From Prolixibacter denitrificans (GTDB taxonomy: Bacteria; Bacteroidota; Bacteroidia; Bacteroidales; Prolixibacteraceae): 64,000 nucleotides of DNA. The notes under the pieces were generated by a model. That model made no database searches and was not told the DNA's origin. It saw only the letters and a program-made list of their open reading frames with translations. The stretch lies in the NCBI RefSeq assembly GCF_003014495.1, contig NZ_PYGC01000011.1, forward strand, positions 84,885 to 148,884, written 5' to 3'. Of the stretch, positions 9,142 through 18,269 are shown one piece after another. Both the position numbers and the translations under genes were made by a program. Positions within the stretch are counted from its first letter, which is position 1. Every line of letters begins with the position of its first letter.

Positions 9142-9149
9142 CGGGGCGG

Positions 9150-9250
9150 GTTTCAGGTTGAAAGGGTTTCTGTGGTTACTATTGTTCCTGTGGTTACTGT
9201 TGTTAGAAGGGGTTCAGGTTACAAGTTGCGCCAGAGGTTGCTGTAACTGA
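9150..9250 (-). repeat. AACAATAGTAACC-type dispersed repeat
   Basis: Read on the minus strand, this stretch contains AACAACAGTAACCACAGG, AACAATAGTAACCACAG and CAACCTGAAACC blocks. The same blocks occur at 6970-7017, 56826-56923 and 59521-59577. It sits just after the permease stop codon and has no coding signal. Confidence 0.6.
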
Positions 9251-9306
9251 CGTTGTCTCTGTTGGTGAGGAAAGTTTTTGAGTTACACTCCCTATCAGAA
9301 CATCGT

Positions 9307-9342
9307 AAAAAAAGGCTGCCCGGGATAGCAGACAGCCTTTCG
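9307..9342. terminator. Intrinsic terminator shared by convergent genes
   Basis: The stem AAAGGCTG / CAGCCTTT (9311-9318 with 9333-9340) has a seven-base A-run on its left that becomes a U-tract on the minus strand. It immediately follows the stop codon of the small minus-strand gene at 9351-9515, which supports that gene being the last one of its operon. Confidence 0.75.
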
Positions 9343-9350
9343 AATCCAAC

Positions 9351-9515
9351 CTATGAGTGTCCTCCGGCGACGATGCGGAGGATTTTGATGTTCAGCACTA
9401 CCCAGCGGTACAGTTGCCAGGGAATGAATGCTCTCCAGAAACGGGTTGCCCGTGTGGGAACCGGTGGATACGATTCCTCGGAGTATGCAATGGTTTGGTT
9501 ACTTTGTTCTTCCAT
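9351..9515 (-). CDS. Small protein, 54 residues, co-transcribed with the SQR-like gene
   Basis: The ATG at 9515 opens a 54-codon frame ending in TAG at 9351. It starts 21 bp after the stop of the SQR-like gene and ends about 10 bp before a terminator, exactly the layout of a short last gene in an operon. The sequence is polar at the N-terminus (MEEQSNQTIAYSEES), then a proline turn (PPVPTRATRF), then an amphipathic/hydrophobic tryptophan-rich helix (WRAFIPWQLYRWVVLNIKIL) that could lie on or in the membrane. I do not recognise a named family. A role as a membrane anchor or small partner of the flavoprotein is inference from position. Confidence 0.65.
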   Translation of the reverse strand: MEEQSNQTIAYSEESYPPVPTRATRFWRAFIPWQLYRWVVLNIKILRIVAGGHS

Positions 9516-9536
9516 ATCTTTTGTTTTTAATTGTTC

Positions 9537-10994
9537 TTATTCGGGTAACAGCCACCAGAAAGGATAGCCTTTGGCTTTGTGCAGAAACATGTAATGCATG
9601 AACCATTTCAGCCAGTGTCCGGCTAATCCGGCCTCGCCGATGGTATAGGAAATATCGCGACCGTATTCCGGGTATTTTTTCCAGTCCTGCACAATGGGGA
9701 AAATAGTCATGGTGGCAGCGGCTCCGTTCATCATTCCGTAACCGGCTGAGACGATACAGGCAGCTCCCATTTTGGACATGGAAGCTTTGTGCTTCAATTG
9801 TGGTTTGCCGGTTTTAATCCAATCGGCAATATTCTGGGCAACCACTTTTCCGGTTACGCCCGAAGGCATTCCGGTACGCGGTGGTGCCGGGAATATTTTT
9901 GTGCCTGACGGACTGGTCATCGGTTTGGAAATAGCATGTGGTGGTGCAAAAGCGATTCCCGCAGCGAAGATGTTTTCGTAGCTTGGATTTTGATAGGTTG
10001 AAGGCCAGTCATCGGCCGACCATTGCTCGAACGGTTTGGGTGTATAGTCAGCATCCACTTTCATGAAGCCGTTTGGTGCGAACAGGGTATCGGTCATGTC
10101 GCTGCCGTCTTTGGCGAAGGCTTTTATTCCCGGTCCGGTGAAGGAAGGAATCAGCATGGCAAAATCGAAAGTTTCTTCACCCATCGTTCCGTCGAGGGAT
10201 TCGTAGTGTACTTTGCCTTTTTCGATTTTCTTCACCCCGGCACGTTTAATCCAGCTAATGTTGCGTTCGCGGAAGAACGATTCAGCCAGCGTGCGTGTTT
10301 GCGTAATATAACCTCCACGTTTGATGTAGGCACCGCCCATACCGAAATCGCCCAACTCGAATTCATTGGTAATCCATTTGATTTCGGCCATGTGCGACAG
10401 TTTCCGCTTCTTGATTTCGAAGGCTACGTTGAGAATGTACTCGAAGGCCGCTCCCTGGCAGGTGGACATCGGGTGCCCGACTCCAATGAGAATCTTTTGC
10501 TTTTCGCCATTTTCCATCTTTTGGATGCAGCCCTGTAGTTTCTCCCAAGCCTGGGCAGCATGGCCATAGGTACAAACCGATTCAGTGAATTTATCAGGTC
10601 CCAGACCTTCAGTACCGGCAAAGTTGAGCTTCGGACCGGTAGCATTTATCAGAAAGTCGTAGTCTACCTTTTCCGTTTCGCCAACGCGGTCCTGACCGGT
10701 GTATTCAACGGTTACAAATCCTTTGCTGATTTCACTGTCTCCTTCCGGGTGAATGGAAACAGCTTTGGCTTGTTTGAAAATGATCCCAGCCTTTTTGTAG
10801 CGTTTATCCAGCCGGAAACGAATCTGGTCGACCGTCATCCGCCCAACGCCAACCCAGATATTTGAAGGAATCCAGTGGTAGTAGGTGTTTGGAGCAATCA
10901 CCACCACTTCATGTTTTTTCCCCAATTTCTTTTTCAGGATGGTTGACGCTGTATGTCCAGAGATACCGGCACCCAGCACGACAATTTTTGCCAT
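9537..10994 (-). CDS. Sulfide:quinone oxidoreductase-like FAD-dependent oxidoreductase
   Basis: A 485-residue flavoprotein of the two-dinucleotide-binding-domain class. The N-terminal FAD motif is KIVVLGAGISGHTAS. It has the ATGPKLNF segment, a cysteine-bearing VCTYGHAAQAW (Cys141), GHPMSTCQGAAFEY (Cys179) and a late Cys in GAACIVSAGYG. The distribution resembles SQR/flavocytochrome c sulfide dehydrogenases, in which cysteines take part in sulfide oxidation and electrons go to quinone. The C-terminus has amphipathic stretches (GHWLKWFMHYMFLHKAKGYPFWWLLPE) suited to membrane binding. The start at 10994 removes a spurious MI extension. It is divergent from a cysteine-desulfurase-like gene and followed by a 54-residue gene. 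It could also be an NDH-2-like enzyme of other substrate. Confidence 0.7.
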   Translation of the reverse strand: MAKIVVLGAGISGHTASTILKKKLGKKHEVVVIAPNTYYHWIPSNIWVGVGRMTVDQIRFRLDKRYKKAGIIFKQAKAVSIHPEGDSEISKGFVTVEYTGQDRVGETEKVDYDFLINATGPKLNFAGTEGLGPDKFTESVCTYGHAAQAWEKLQGCIQKMENGEKQKILIGVGHPMSTCQGAAFEYILNVAFEIKKRKLSHMAEIKWITNEFELGDFGMGGAYIKRGGYITQTRTLAESFFRERNISWIKRAGVKKIEKGKVHYESLDGTMGEETFDFAMLIPSFTGPGIKAFAKDGSDMTDTLFAPNGFMKVDADYTPKPFEQWSADDWPSTYQNPSYENIFAAGIAFAPPHAISKPMTSPSGTKIFPAPPRTGMPSGVTGKVVAQNIADWIKTGKPQLKHKASMSKMGAACIVSAGYGMMNGAAATMTIFPIVQDWKKYPEYGRDISYTIGEAGLAGHWLKWFMHYMFLHKAKGYPFWWLLPE

Positions 10995-11319
10995 AATCAA
11001 TTGGTTTTATTGGTTAATTGTTTTCTCTGAAGAAGTGTATTGGCGTGCCCTCTCCTCAGCCGTGCCTGCGAAAGCCAAAACCTTATTAAATCTACAATAA
11101 AAATCTGTGATTTGCCTGCTTAACAGTTGATTAATTTGGTGAAGAACAAGCCGTTTTATTGACAAAAGAGATTTTGGTAACTATTGAAGAATTCAAATTA
11201 AATGCGATAAATAATAGCCGGAATACATCTTTTTCAATGGGTAGGTCTGGAAAACATCCGAAAAGTGGATTACAGATTAAGGTTATTTTTTCATCTTTAG
11301 AAAGTTTCAACAACCGACT
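10995..11319. promoter_or_regulatory. Divergent promoter region
   Basis: These 325 bp separate two divergent genes (SQR-like on minus, PLP enzyme on plus) and contain no gene-like frame. A loosely Bacteroidota-type promoter (TTTG at 11111, TTAATTTG at 11131) is visible on the plus strand, but the spacing is shorter than usual, so I regard it as weak. Confidence 0.4.
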
Positions 11320-12816
11320 ATGACGACGACATTGACACAACCGAAGACTAAACTTGAAGAATACTTCGATTCATTTCGCAAGAATATACTGGGTATCGAC
11401 CAGACTTTTGAATCTCCTTACGGTGAACAGCCTTTGGTGTATGCCGACTGGATTGCCAGTGGCCGGCTTTACCGACCCATCGAGGAAAAGCTGTTGGATC
11501 AGTTCGGTCCGATGGTGGGTAACACGCATTCCGAAGCATCGGAAACGGGTTGCACGATGACGCAGGCCTATCATTTGGCCCATGCGATTATCAAGAAACA
11601 TGTGCATGCCAATGCCGATGATGTAATTCTTACGACCGGATTTGGAATGACGTCGGGGCTCGCTAAACTGCAGCGTATTCTGGGTTTGAAGATTCCGGAA
11701 AAGCTGATGAAGTTTTGTGATATTCCGCGGGAAGATCGCCCTGTGGTTTTCCTGACGCATATGGAACATCATTCCAACCAGACTCCCTGGCTGGAATCGC
11801 TGGCCGATGTGGTGGTGCTGGAGCCGGATGAGAATCTGATGGTCAATCCGCAGTACCTTCGTACCGAACTACAGAAATATGCCGACCGGAAAGTGAAGAT
11901 TGGTTCTTTCTCGGCTTGTTCCAACGTAAGTGGTGTGATTACCCCTTTTTACGAACTGGCGCAAATAATGCATGAGCACGATGGTTACTGCTTCGTCGAT
12001 TTTGCTGCGTCGGCACCGTATGTTGATATTGACATGCATCCTAAGAATGAGATGCAACGGTTGGATGCCATTTTCTTTTCTCCGCACAAATTCCTGGGAG
12101 GGCCCGGAAGTTCTGGTGTCCTCATCTTTAATAAGAAGCTCTACAAAAACCGCATTCCTGATCATCCCGGAGGTGGTACGGTTAAGTGGACGAATCCCTG
12201 GGGAGAGCACACATACGTGGACGATATCGAAATTCGCGAAGATGGTGGTACGCCTGGTTTTATGCAGGCTATTCGTGCCGCCATGTGTGTCCGGTTGAAA
12301 GAACAAATGGGTGTCGATAAAATCAAGGCGAGAGAGACCGAACTGCTGAAGCGGGCTTTCAAAGGCTTTAGCAAGATCGACGGGGTATTCATTTTAGCAC
12401 AGGAAGCCCGGGAACGTTTGGGGGTAATCTCTTTCTACGTGGAGGGAATTCATCATAACATGGTGGTTCGTTTACTGAATGACCGGTTTGGTATACAAGT
12501 ACGCGGAGGTTGCTCCTGTGCCGGAACCTACGGACACTATTTACTGCACGTGGATCGCGAAATGTCGCACCGGATTACTGAGAAAATTAATAGCGGCGAT
12601 TTATCAGAGAAACCCGGATGGGTGCGACTATCACTGCATCCTACCATGACCAATGCTGAGCTGGACTACATTATGGACTCGCTTGAAAAAGTGGTTGCCA
12701 ATGCGCATGCCTGGAAGGAAGATTACATATACAACCGGCACACCGGCGAATTTGATCACAAAGACGGGAATGGAAAATGTGATATGATTTCGCGCTGGTT
12801 TGATTTGGAAATCTGA
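11320..12816 (+). CDS. Class V aminotransferase / cysteine desulfurase-like PLP enzyme
   Basis: A 498-residue fold-type I PLP enzyme. The Schiff-base lysine is expected in AIFFSPHKFLGGPGSSG, preceded by the cofactor Asp in CFVDFAASAP. A cysteine-rich loop QVRGGCSCAGTYGHYL sits where desulfurases carry the catalytic Cys, and MEHHSNQTPW fits the cofactor-binding histidine region. This long subfamily of NifS/Csd-like proteins is common in Bacteroidota but its substrate is not firmly known. Being divergent from the SQR-like flavoprotein suggests a link with sulfur metabolism, which is inference. The start at 11320 (MTTTLTQPKTK) is the only good ATG. Confidence 0.8.
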   Translation: MTTTLTQPKTKLEEYFDSFRKNILGIDQTFESPYGEQPLVYADWIASGRLYRPIEEKLLDQFGPMVGNTHSEASETGCTMTQAYHLAHAIIKKHVHANADDVILTTGFGMTSGLAKLQRILGLKIPEKLMKFCDIPREDRPVVFLTHMEHHSNQTPWLESLADVVVLEPDENLMVNPQYLRTELQKYADRKVKIGSFSACSNVSGVITPFYELAQIMHEHDGYCFVDFAASAPYVDIDMHPKNEMQRLDAIFFSPHKFLGGPGSSGVLIFNKKLYKNRIPDHPGGGTVKWTNPWGEHTYVDDIEIREDGGTPGFMQAIRAAMCVRLKEQMGVDKIKARETELLKRAFKGFSKIDGVFILAQEARERLGVISFYVEGIHHNMVVRLLNDRFGIQVRGGCSCAGTYGHYLLHVDREMSHRITEKINSGDLSEKPGWVRLSLHPTMTNAELDYIMDSLEKVVANAHAWKEDYIYNRHTGEFDHKDGNGKCDMISRWFDLEI

Positions 12817-12968
12817 CTCCATTTGTCTGATTATAATATCTCCCGGAACTCAATAAGCTTTCGTTGCCTGATATTTGATATTAAATCTTATTTGAAATTT
12901 TGCAATAATTGTTAAGTTTACTCGCCATGATTTAACGTCATCGGATAACTGGACTTATTAACCGGGAA

Positions 12969-13538
12969 ATGGCGGGGGAACTAAAAAACATTAGCAACGA
13001 AGAGTTTCGGTCAATTTTTGACCAGTACTATCCTATGCTTTTTCACCTGGGGAAAGAATATCTTCAGGATGAAGATGAAGCTAAGGAGGTTGCTCAAAAT
13101 GCCTTTGTGAAACTCTGGGAGATTCGTGAGTCCCTTTCGAATGAATCGAATATTCGTAATTTCCTCTACACCATTGCCAAGAATAACTGCCTGAACTGTT
13201 TAAAGCGGAGAGAAGTGCTGGCTGTGCATCATGACCGGATGAAATATTTGGAGATGCATTTCAATTATGAGGCACTCAACCGGATGGATCATCAATACCT
13301 GGAATTTTCCGAATTAAAGGAAAAGATTGAAGAGGCAATTTCCGGCCTTTCGGAAAATTGTCGCCGCGTATTTTACATGAGCCGGTTTGAGGATAAATCG
13401 AATAAAGAAATCGCTGCCAGTCTTAATGTTACAGTGAAAACCGTGGAGGCGCACATGACAAAAGCGTTGAAACATCTCCGAAAAGAACTGAAAGATTACC
13501 TTCCTGTTTTATTGGTGATTACCAATTTCCTGAATTAA
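12969..13538 (+). CDS. ECF RNA polymerase sigma factor (FecI-like)
   Basis: A 189-residue sigma-70 family protein. Region 2 is FDQYYPMLFHLGKEYLQDEDEAKEVAQNAFVKLW; region 4 is LPENCRRVF-like (LSENCRRVFYMSRFEDKSNKEIAASLNVTVKTVEAHM), a helix-turn-helix for -35 recognition. It belongs to the Bacteroidota FecI/PUL sigma class and is followed by its FecR-type anti-sigma factor and SusC receptor, the usual trans-envelope signalling trio. It should drive the SusC/SusD operon downstream when the ligand is bound at the outer membrane. Confidence 0.92.
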   Translation: MAGELKNISNEEFRSIFDQYYPMLFHLGKEYLQDEDEAKEVAQNAFVKLWEIRESLSNESNIRNFLYTIAKNNCLNCLKRREVLAVHHDRMKYLEMHFNYEALNRMDHQYLEFSELKEKIEEAISGLSENCRRVFYMSRFEDKSNKEIAASLNVTVKTVEAHMTKALKHLRKELKDYLPVLLVITNFLN

Positions 13539-13701
13539 ATCTGAGAAAAAAATTGAAATCGCGGTTAGGGTTGTCCTTTGCTTGATTGTTTAATAGTTAA
13601 AGAATGTGAAAATATTTGCTTTCGCATAAGGATTCATCAGAAGCAGTGCGAGAATAGAGGCTCAGAAAAGTTGTTGTATTGAAAGAAAATAGAAGGAATT
13701 G

Positions 13702-14700
13702 ATGTCAGACGAATTATTATCAAAAATTTTGTCGGGAACGGCAAGCGAGGAGGAGAAAAGAGCCTATTACGAAGAGGTGGCCACTGATGAATCCTTTCAG
13801 GAGGAATTTTATCAGACCAAAAGTTTGTGGGTGAGAGCAACTGCCGGCAGAAAAGAGACAAAGCTAAACCTGGATGAGGAATACAGAAATCTGAAGGAGA
13901 AGGTTAGCGGAATGAAAAAAACCGGAATCCGGAGTCTGACCCGCATTTGGATTGGACGCGCAGCGATGATTGCGGTGCTGCTCTCCGTTGGATGGTTGGC
14001 TCACCAGTTGTGGTCGCCTGGAAAGCAGCCGGTGGATTTTACCCAGCAGTTTGCTTCGTCGATTGGCAGCATTTCGCAGATGACTTTGCCGGATGGAACA
14101 CAAATCTGGCTGAATTCGGGCAGTAAAGTTGTTTATCACGAGACTTCGAAAGAGAGAAATGTTCAACTTGTGGGGGAGGCCTGTTTTGACGTAGCGCATG
14201 ACGAAGAGCATCCGTTTTCGGTTCAGACAGAAAACATGGTAGTCCGTGACTTAGGTACGCGTTTTAACGTTCGGGCCTATCCGAGTGATGAGGTTACCGA
14301 AACAACGCTTATCGAAGGAAGTGCTGAGATTCTTTCAGGTAATAATTTGAAGCGAATCTGTGAGTTGAAGCCAGGAGAACTGGCTGTATATGACAAGGCA
14401 AAGAAGCGGATGTCAATACAGGAGATTGACCCGTCGACCATCGTTGCCTGGATGGACGGTAAGTTTGTCTTCCGGAATGAAAAGCTGGCAGATATCTGCG
14501 ACGAGCTGGAGAAATGGTACGGTGTCCGTTTCCGCTTTGCTGACGATGTGATTAAAGATTACCGGTATACGGCGAACATCAAGCGAACGACTTCAATTTC
14601 GTATGTTCTGAAAATGCTAAATATCACAACTCATTTGCATTACAGTATTCAGGAGAATAAAATGGAACCTGACATTATTACGATATCAACAGAAAAGTAA
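13702..14700 (+). CDS. FecR-type anti-sigma factor
   Basis: A 332-residue inner-membrane anti-sigma protein starting MSDELLSKILSG at the ATG at 13702 (a TTG directly before it is not needed). Residues 1-80 are the cytoplasmic sigma-binding domain. One transmembrane helix follows (IWIGRAAMIAVLLSVGWLAHQLW). The periplasmic FecR domain carries MTLPDGTQIWLNSGSKVVYH and VRDLGTRFNVRAY. The C-terminal DUF4974-like domain (FVFRNEKLADICDELEKWYGVRF) contacts the STN domain of the receptor. It is the partner of the sigma factor 160 bp upstream and of the SusC gene downstream. Confidence 0.92.
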   Translation: MSDELLSKILSGTASEEEKRAYYEEVATDESFQEEFYQTKSLWVRATAGRKETKLNLDEEYRNLKEKVSGMKKTGIRSLTRIWIGRAAMIAVLLSVGWLAHQLWSPGKQPVDFTQQFASSIGSISQMTLPDGTQIWLNSGSKVVYHETSKERNVQLVGEACFDVAHDEEHPFSVQTENMVVRDLGTRFNVRAYPSDEVTETTLIEGSAEILSGNNLKRICELKPGELAVYDKAKKRMSIQEIDPSTIVAWMDGKFVFRNEKLADICDELEKWYGVRFRFADDVIKDYRYTANIKRTTSISYVLKMLNITTHLHYSIQENKMEPDIITISTEK

Positions 14701-14757
14701 CTAAACAAGAATATTAAACGATTGCCTATGCACTAACTATCAACTAAATCAACAAAA

Positions 14758-14844
14758 AACCGGGAGGGTGGCGCCCTTCCCGGTTCATGTGAATTTAATA
14801 TCCCGAGCAGTCTCTATATCAGAGAATCGCAAATAAGACTGCTC
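14758..14844 (+). promoter_or_regulatory. Leader of the susC gene with two hairpins
   Basis: The 170-bp leader between fecR and susC holds two stable inverted repeats: AACCGGGA-GGG with CCCTTCCCGGTT (about 14759-14785), and GAGCAGTCT with AGACTGCTC (14805-14813 with 14836-14844). The first has an A-run on its left and could terminate minus-strand RNA. Hairpins in PUL leaders fit attenuation or an antisense RNA, as known for some Bacteroides glycan loci; here this is inference. Confidence 0.5.
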
Positions 14845-14870
14845 TATTGTAAACCAAACAGTTCAAATCT

Positions 14871-17800
14871 ATGAAGAATTTTCGAAGATTCCCGGGCAAT
14901 TTATGCCCCGGGCTAAAAAAATTGTACCTAACCATGAAACTAACTGGATTCCTGTTGCTTCTTTCCGCTATGACCTTGTCGGCAAAGACCTACTCACAGG
15001 CAGTGCGCTTAAATCTCCAGGTTGAAAATGCCAACATCGTTCAGGTTTTCGACCAAATAGAGAAGATTTCTGAATTTGGCTTTTTCTTTAAGTCCGATCA
15101 GATGGACTTGACGAAGCGGTATAGTCTTTCGATAGAAGATGCCAGCATTGACCAGATTCTTTCCCAGGTACTGGATTTGTCGAAATACAAATATCAAATC
15201 GTTGACCGGAATATTGTGATTTCCAAAAGAGCTATAGAAACAGCACAGAGCGGACAACAAGATAAACACAATGTTAATGGTACGGTAACGGATGAAGATG
15301 GAGTCCCGCTTCCGGGAGTAACCATTGTCGTTAAAGGAACGACTTCCGGTACGATTACCGATACGAACGGACACTATACGATATCTAATGTTGGTGATTC
15401 TGATGTGCTGGTATTCTCTTTTATCGGAATGGTGGCGCAGGACGTTGCAGTGCAATCGCGTGAAACCATCGACGTTACCATGATGCGCGAGACTTATGGA
15501 ATTCAGGAAGTGGTAGCCATTGGATATGGTACCATGCGTAAGCAGGATGTAACCGGTTCCATTTCCCAGGCAAAAGGCGAGGAGTTGGTGCAAGACCAAA
15601 GTTTTAGTGCACTGGATAATTTGAGAGGAAAAGTTTCCGGTGTTAATATTTTCTCGAACTCAGGACAGCCCGGAGCTTATCAGAGCCGTGTTGTTATCAG
15701 GGGACTGTCTACCATCGATGCTTCGTCGGCTCCTTTGTATGTGGTTGATGGCGTTGTGATGGAGGATTTTGGATTGATCAACCCGAATGATATCGAGAGT
15801 ATTGAAGTGTTGAAAGATGCTTCCTCAGCGGCTATTTACGGAGCCCGTGGTGCCAACGGTGTTATTCTCGTGACAACGAAACGTGGAAAAGAGCATGGCA
15901 AGGGTACCACTGTAAGCTATCAGGGATCTGCCAGCGTTAGTACCATGGCTCGTTATATGGATGTGCTGAATGCTCAGGAGTGGACCGACGCTTTCATGAT
16001 TGGTCTTGAAAATGAGAACAAATACATGGATTACAATTGGTCGTTGGACAGAACTGATTGGTTTACCGACCCGAATTACTTCGATGCCCAGGGAAATCCT
16101 TTGTATGATACCAACTGGCAGAAAGAAGCCACCCGGACCGCTTTTTCTCAAAATCATCAGTTGAATATTCAGCAAGCCGGAGAAAATTCTTCAGCAGGAG
16201 CTTTCCTGAATTATACTGATCAACAAGGTATCGTTAACAATACCTTTAGTAAACGTATCAATGCGAAACTGGCATTCGACGGTGATCCGACGAAATGGTT
16301 GTCTACTTCCCTTAATCTTTCAGTCAATCACACTTGGGGACGCTATACTCCGGAAACAGGTGGTGGACAGGAAGCCCGTCGTACGATGATTGAAATGTTG
16401 CCCTGGTTACCTCTGCGCGATGCAAACGGTAATTATACTACATCTGCCAGCTCATCGATGTCCGATACATTTGGATTCGAAGGAATGTCGAATCCTGTGA
16501 TGATCCTGGATTTACAGAAGCGGATGAGGTACAATACGCAGATTTTCGGAAATACGGCCTTAACCTTCCATTTGCTGGACGGTCTTGATCTGAAAACTCA
16601 GTTTGGTATCGACAGCCACAATATAACCAGCAAAGGATATTCTTCTGTATCGCTGAACAACATATCTATGCCGAATGGTTGGGCTTATATTGACCATGGA
16701 AATATATTTTACTGGCAGGAAGAAACGTATTTGACCTACCAGAAAGTATTGGGCGTGCACCGTCTGAATGCGATGGCCGGCCTTTCCTGGCAAGAGCGTA
16801 CTTATAACTATAATAATTCGTACACCGAAGGATTTAGTGATGACTTCTTTGAGTGGTACAATATGGGGGCCGGTACGACGCCTTCAGCTCCTACATCCGG
16901 CTACGATAAGTGGGCAATGAACTCCTACTTTCTGCGCTTTGCTTATACCTATAACGATAAGTATTCGGCTACGGTGACCGGTCGTTATGATGGTTCTTCC
17001 AAATTCGGAAAGAACAACAAATACGCGTTCTTTCCATCGGCAGGTTTAGCATGGATTGTATCGCAGGAAGACTTTCTGAAGGACAATGCAACCATCAGTA
17101 CCCTGAAGCTCCATACCAGCTATGGATTGACGGGTAACTCTGAAATTTCTCCGTATCGTTCGCTGGCATCGGTCAGTTCGGGAACAAATTTGCTGGATGG
17201 TTCAAGAGCTCCTTATTCCTATATCAGTTCGATGGCGAACCCGGATTTGAAATGGGAAAAAACAGCACAATGGGACATGGGCTTCAATTTAGGCTTGTTC
17301 CGGAATAAGCTGAATTTCGATATTTCTTACTATCACAAGAAGACTACCGATTTGTTGCTGAATACTCCGTTGCCAACGTCTTCGGGTTTTGGTTCGATAT
17401 ACAAAAATATCGGGTCGGTACAAAACCAGGGACTTGATATCATGGTCGATGCAACGCCAGTTCGTACCAACGATTTCCAATGGAATGCTACACTAAACCT
17501 GAACTACAATAAAAACAAGATTCTTCACCTGGGAGAAAATGATGAAGATATCGAGATGAACTATTGGGTTGGTGGTTCCGAAAGTATTTTGCGGGTTGGT
17601 GAGAACCTGAGTAGCTTCTACGGGTATCGTCGCTTAGGTGTTTACACCATTGAAGATTACGAAGCAGGCAACTGCGAAAAGAGCCAGATCGGTCGCGCCA
17701 AGCGGACGAATGAGAAGGAAATCATCGGTAAAGGAATGCCAGATTGGGCCGGTAGTTTCATTAATACTTTCCGGTACAAGAATATTGATTTGACTGTAGA

Positions 17801-18257
17801 CCTGCAATTTGTATGGGGAGTAGAAACATTGCAGCAATTCTACCACTCTACATACGACCGTTTTGGTATCACCAACGGTTTGTCGAATATCTTGTACGAT
17901 GCGTATGACGGAACCAATCCCAATACCATGGAACAAGCGATTTACCTGACGAATTCCGGTCACGCCGGACAGAATACAACGGTAGATTCCGGTTGGATTG
18001 CCGATGGTTCCTATTTGAGAGGAAACCTGATTCAGCTGGGTTATACCTTCTCTGACAAGCAATGCAAGGCCATTGGTATTTCGAAACTACGTTTATATGC
18101 GAATGTGAATAACGCATTCCTGATCTGCTCCAGTAAGTACAATGGGTACGATCCGGAGTCGACTTCTCAGGGCAGTGCCAAGTTCGGTCAGAACATGACC
18201 TTCTTTGCCTATCCGAGGGCCAGAACATGGACACTGGGACTAAACGTAACATTCTAA
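14871..18257 (+). CDS. SusC/RagA-type TonB-dependent outer-membrane receptor with STN domain
   Basis: A 1128-residue receptor. The order is: a long basic N-terminus and signal peptide (cleavage about TYSQA), an STN domain (about residues 50-110, LQVENANIVQVFDQIEKIS), a CarboxypepD_reg-like domain (NVNGTVTDEDGVPLPGVTIV, about 135-205), the SusC plug motif VAIGYGTMRKQDVTGS, RGLSTIDASSAPLYVVDG and the barrel ending RARTWTLGLNVTF. It moves glycan fragments through the outer membrane using TonB energy, with SusD as its lid. The STN domain shows it also signals to the FecR/FecI pair upstream, so it controls its own expression. Part of the locus running to about 26 kb. Confidence 0.95.
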   Translation: MKNFRRFPGNLCPGLKKLYLTMKLTGFLLLLSAMTLSAKTYSQAVRLNLQVENANIVQVFDQIEKISEFGFFFKSDQMDLTKRYSLSIEDASIDQILSQVLDLSKYKYQIVDRNIVISKRAIETAQSGQQDKHNVNGTVTDEDGVPLPGVTIVVKGTTSGTITDTNGHYTISNVGDSDVLVFSFIGMVAQDVAVQSRETIDVTMMRETYGIQEVVAIGYGTMRKQDVTGSISQAKGEELVQDQSFSALDNLRGKVSGVNIFSNSGQPGAYQSRVVIRGLSTIDASSAPLYVVDGVVMEDFGLINPNDIESIEVLKDASSAAIYGARGANGVILVTTKRGKEHGKGTTVSYQGSASVSTMARYMDVLNAQEWTDAFMIGLENENKYMDYNWSLDRTDWFTDPNYFDAQGNPLYDTNWQKEATRTAFSQNHQLNIQQAGENSSAGAFLNYTDQQGIVNNTFSKRINAKLAFDGDPTKWLSTSLNLSVNHTWGRYTPETGGGQEARRTMIEMLPWLPLRDANGNYTTSASSSMSDTFGFEGMSNPVMILDLQKRMRYNTQIFGNTALTFHLLDGLDLKTQFGIDSHNITSKGYSSVSLNNISMPNGWAYIDHGNIFYWQEETYLTYQKVLGVHRLNAMAGLSWQERTYNYNNSYTEGFSDDFFEWYNMGAGTTPSAPTSGYDKWAMNSYFLRFAYTYNDKYSATVTGRYDGSSKFGKNNKYAFFPSAGLAWIVSQEDFLKDNATISTLKLHTSYGLTGNSEISPYRSLASVSSGTNLLDGSRAPYSYISSMANPDLKWEKTAQWDMGFNLGLFRNKLNFDISYYHKKTTDLLLNTPLPTSSGFGSIYKNIGSVQNQGLDIMVDATPVRTNDFQWNATLNLNYNKNKILHLGENDEDIEMNYWVGGSESILRVGENLSSFYGYRRLGVYTIEDYEAGNCEKSQIGRAKRTNEKEIIGKGMPDWAGSFINTFRYKNIDLTVDLQFVWGVETLQQFYHSTYDRFGITNGLSNILYDAYDGTNPNTMEQAIYLTNSGHAGQNTTVDSGWIADGSYLRGNLIQLGYTFSDKQCKAIGISKLRLYANVNNAFLICSSKYNGYDPESTSQGSAKFGQNMTFFAYPRARTWTLGLNVTF

Positions 18258-18269
18258 TTTAAATCCAAA

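Noticed and set aside
9253..9567. 104-codon plus-strand ORF over the small gene and terminator
   Set aside because: The minus-strand 54-codon gene explains this region better, with operon spacing and a terminator.
10023..10538. 171-codon plus-strand ORF
   Set aside because: Antisense to the well-supported SQR-like flavoprotein gene.
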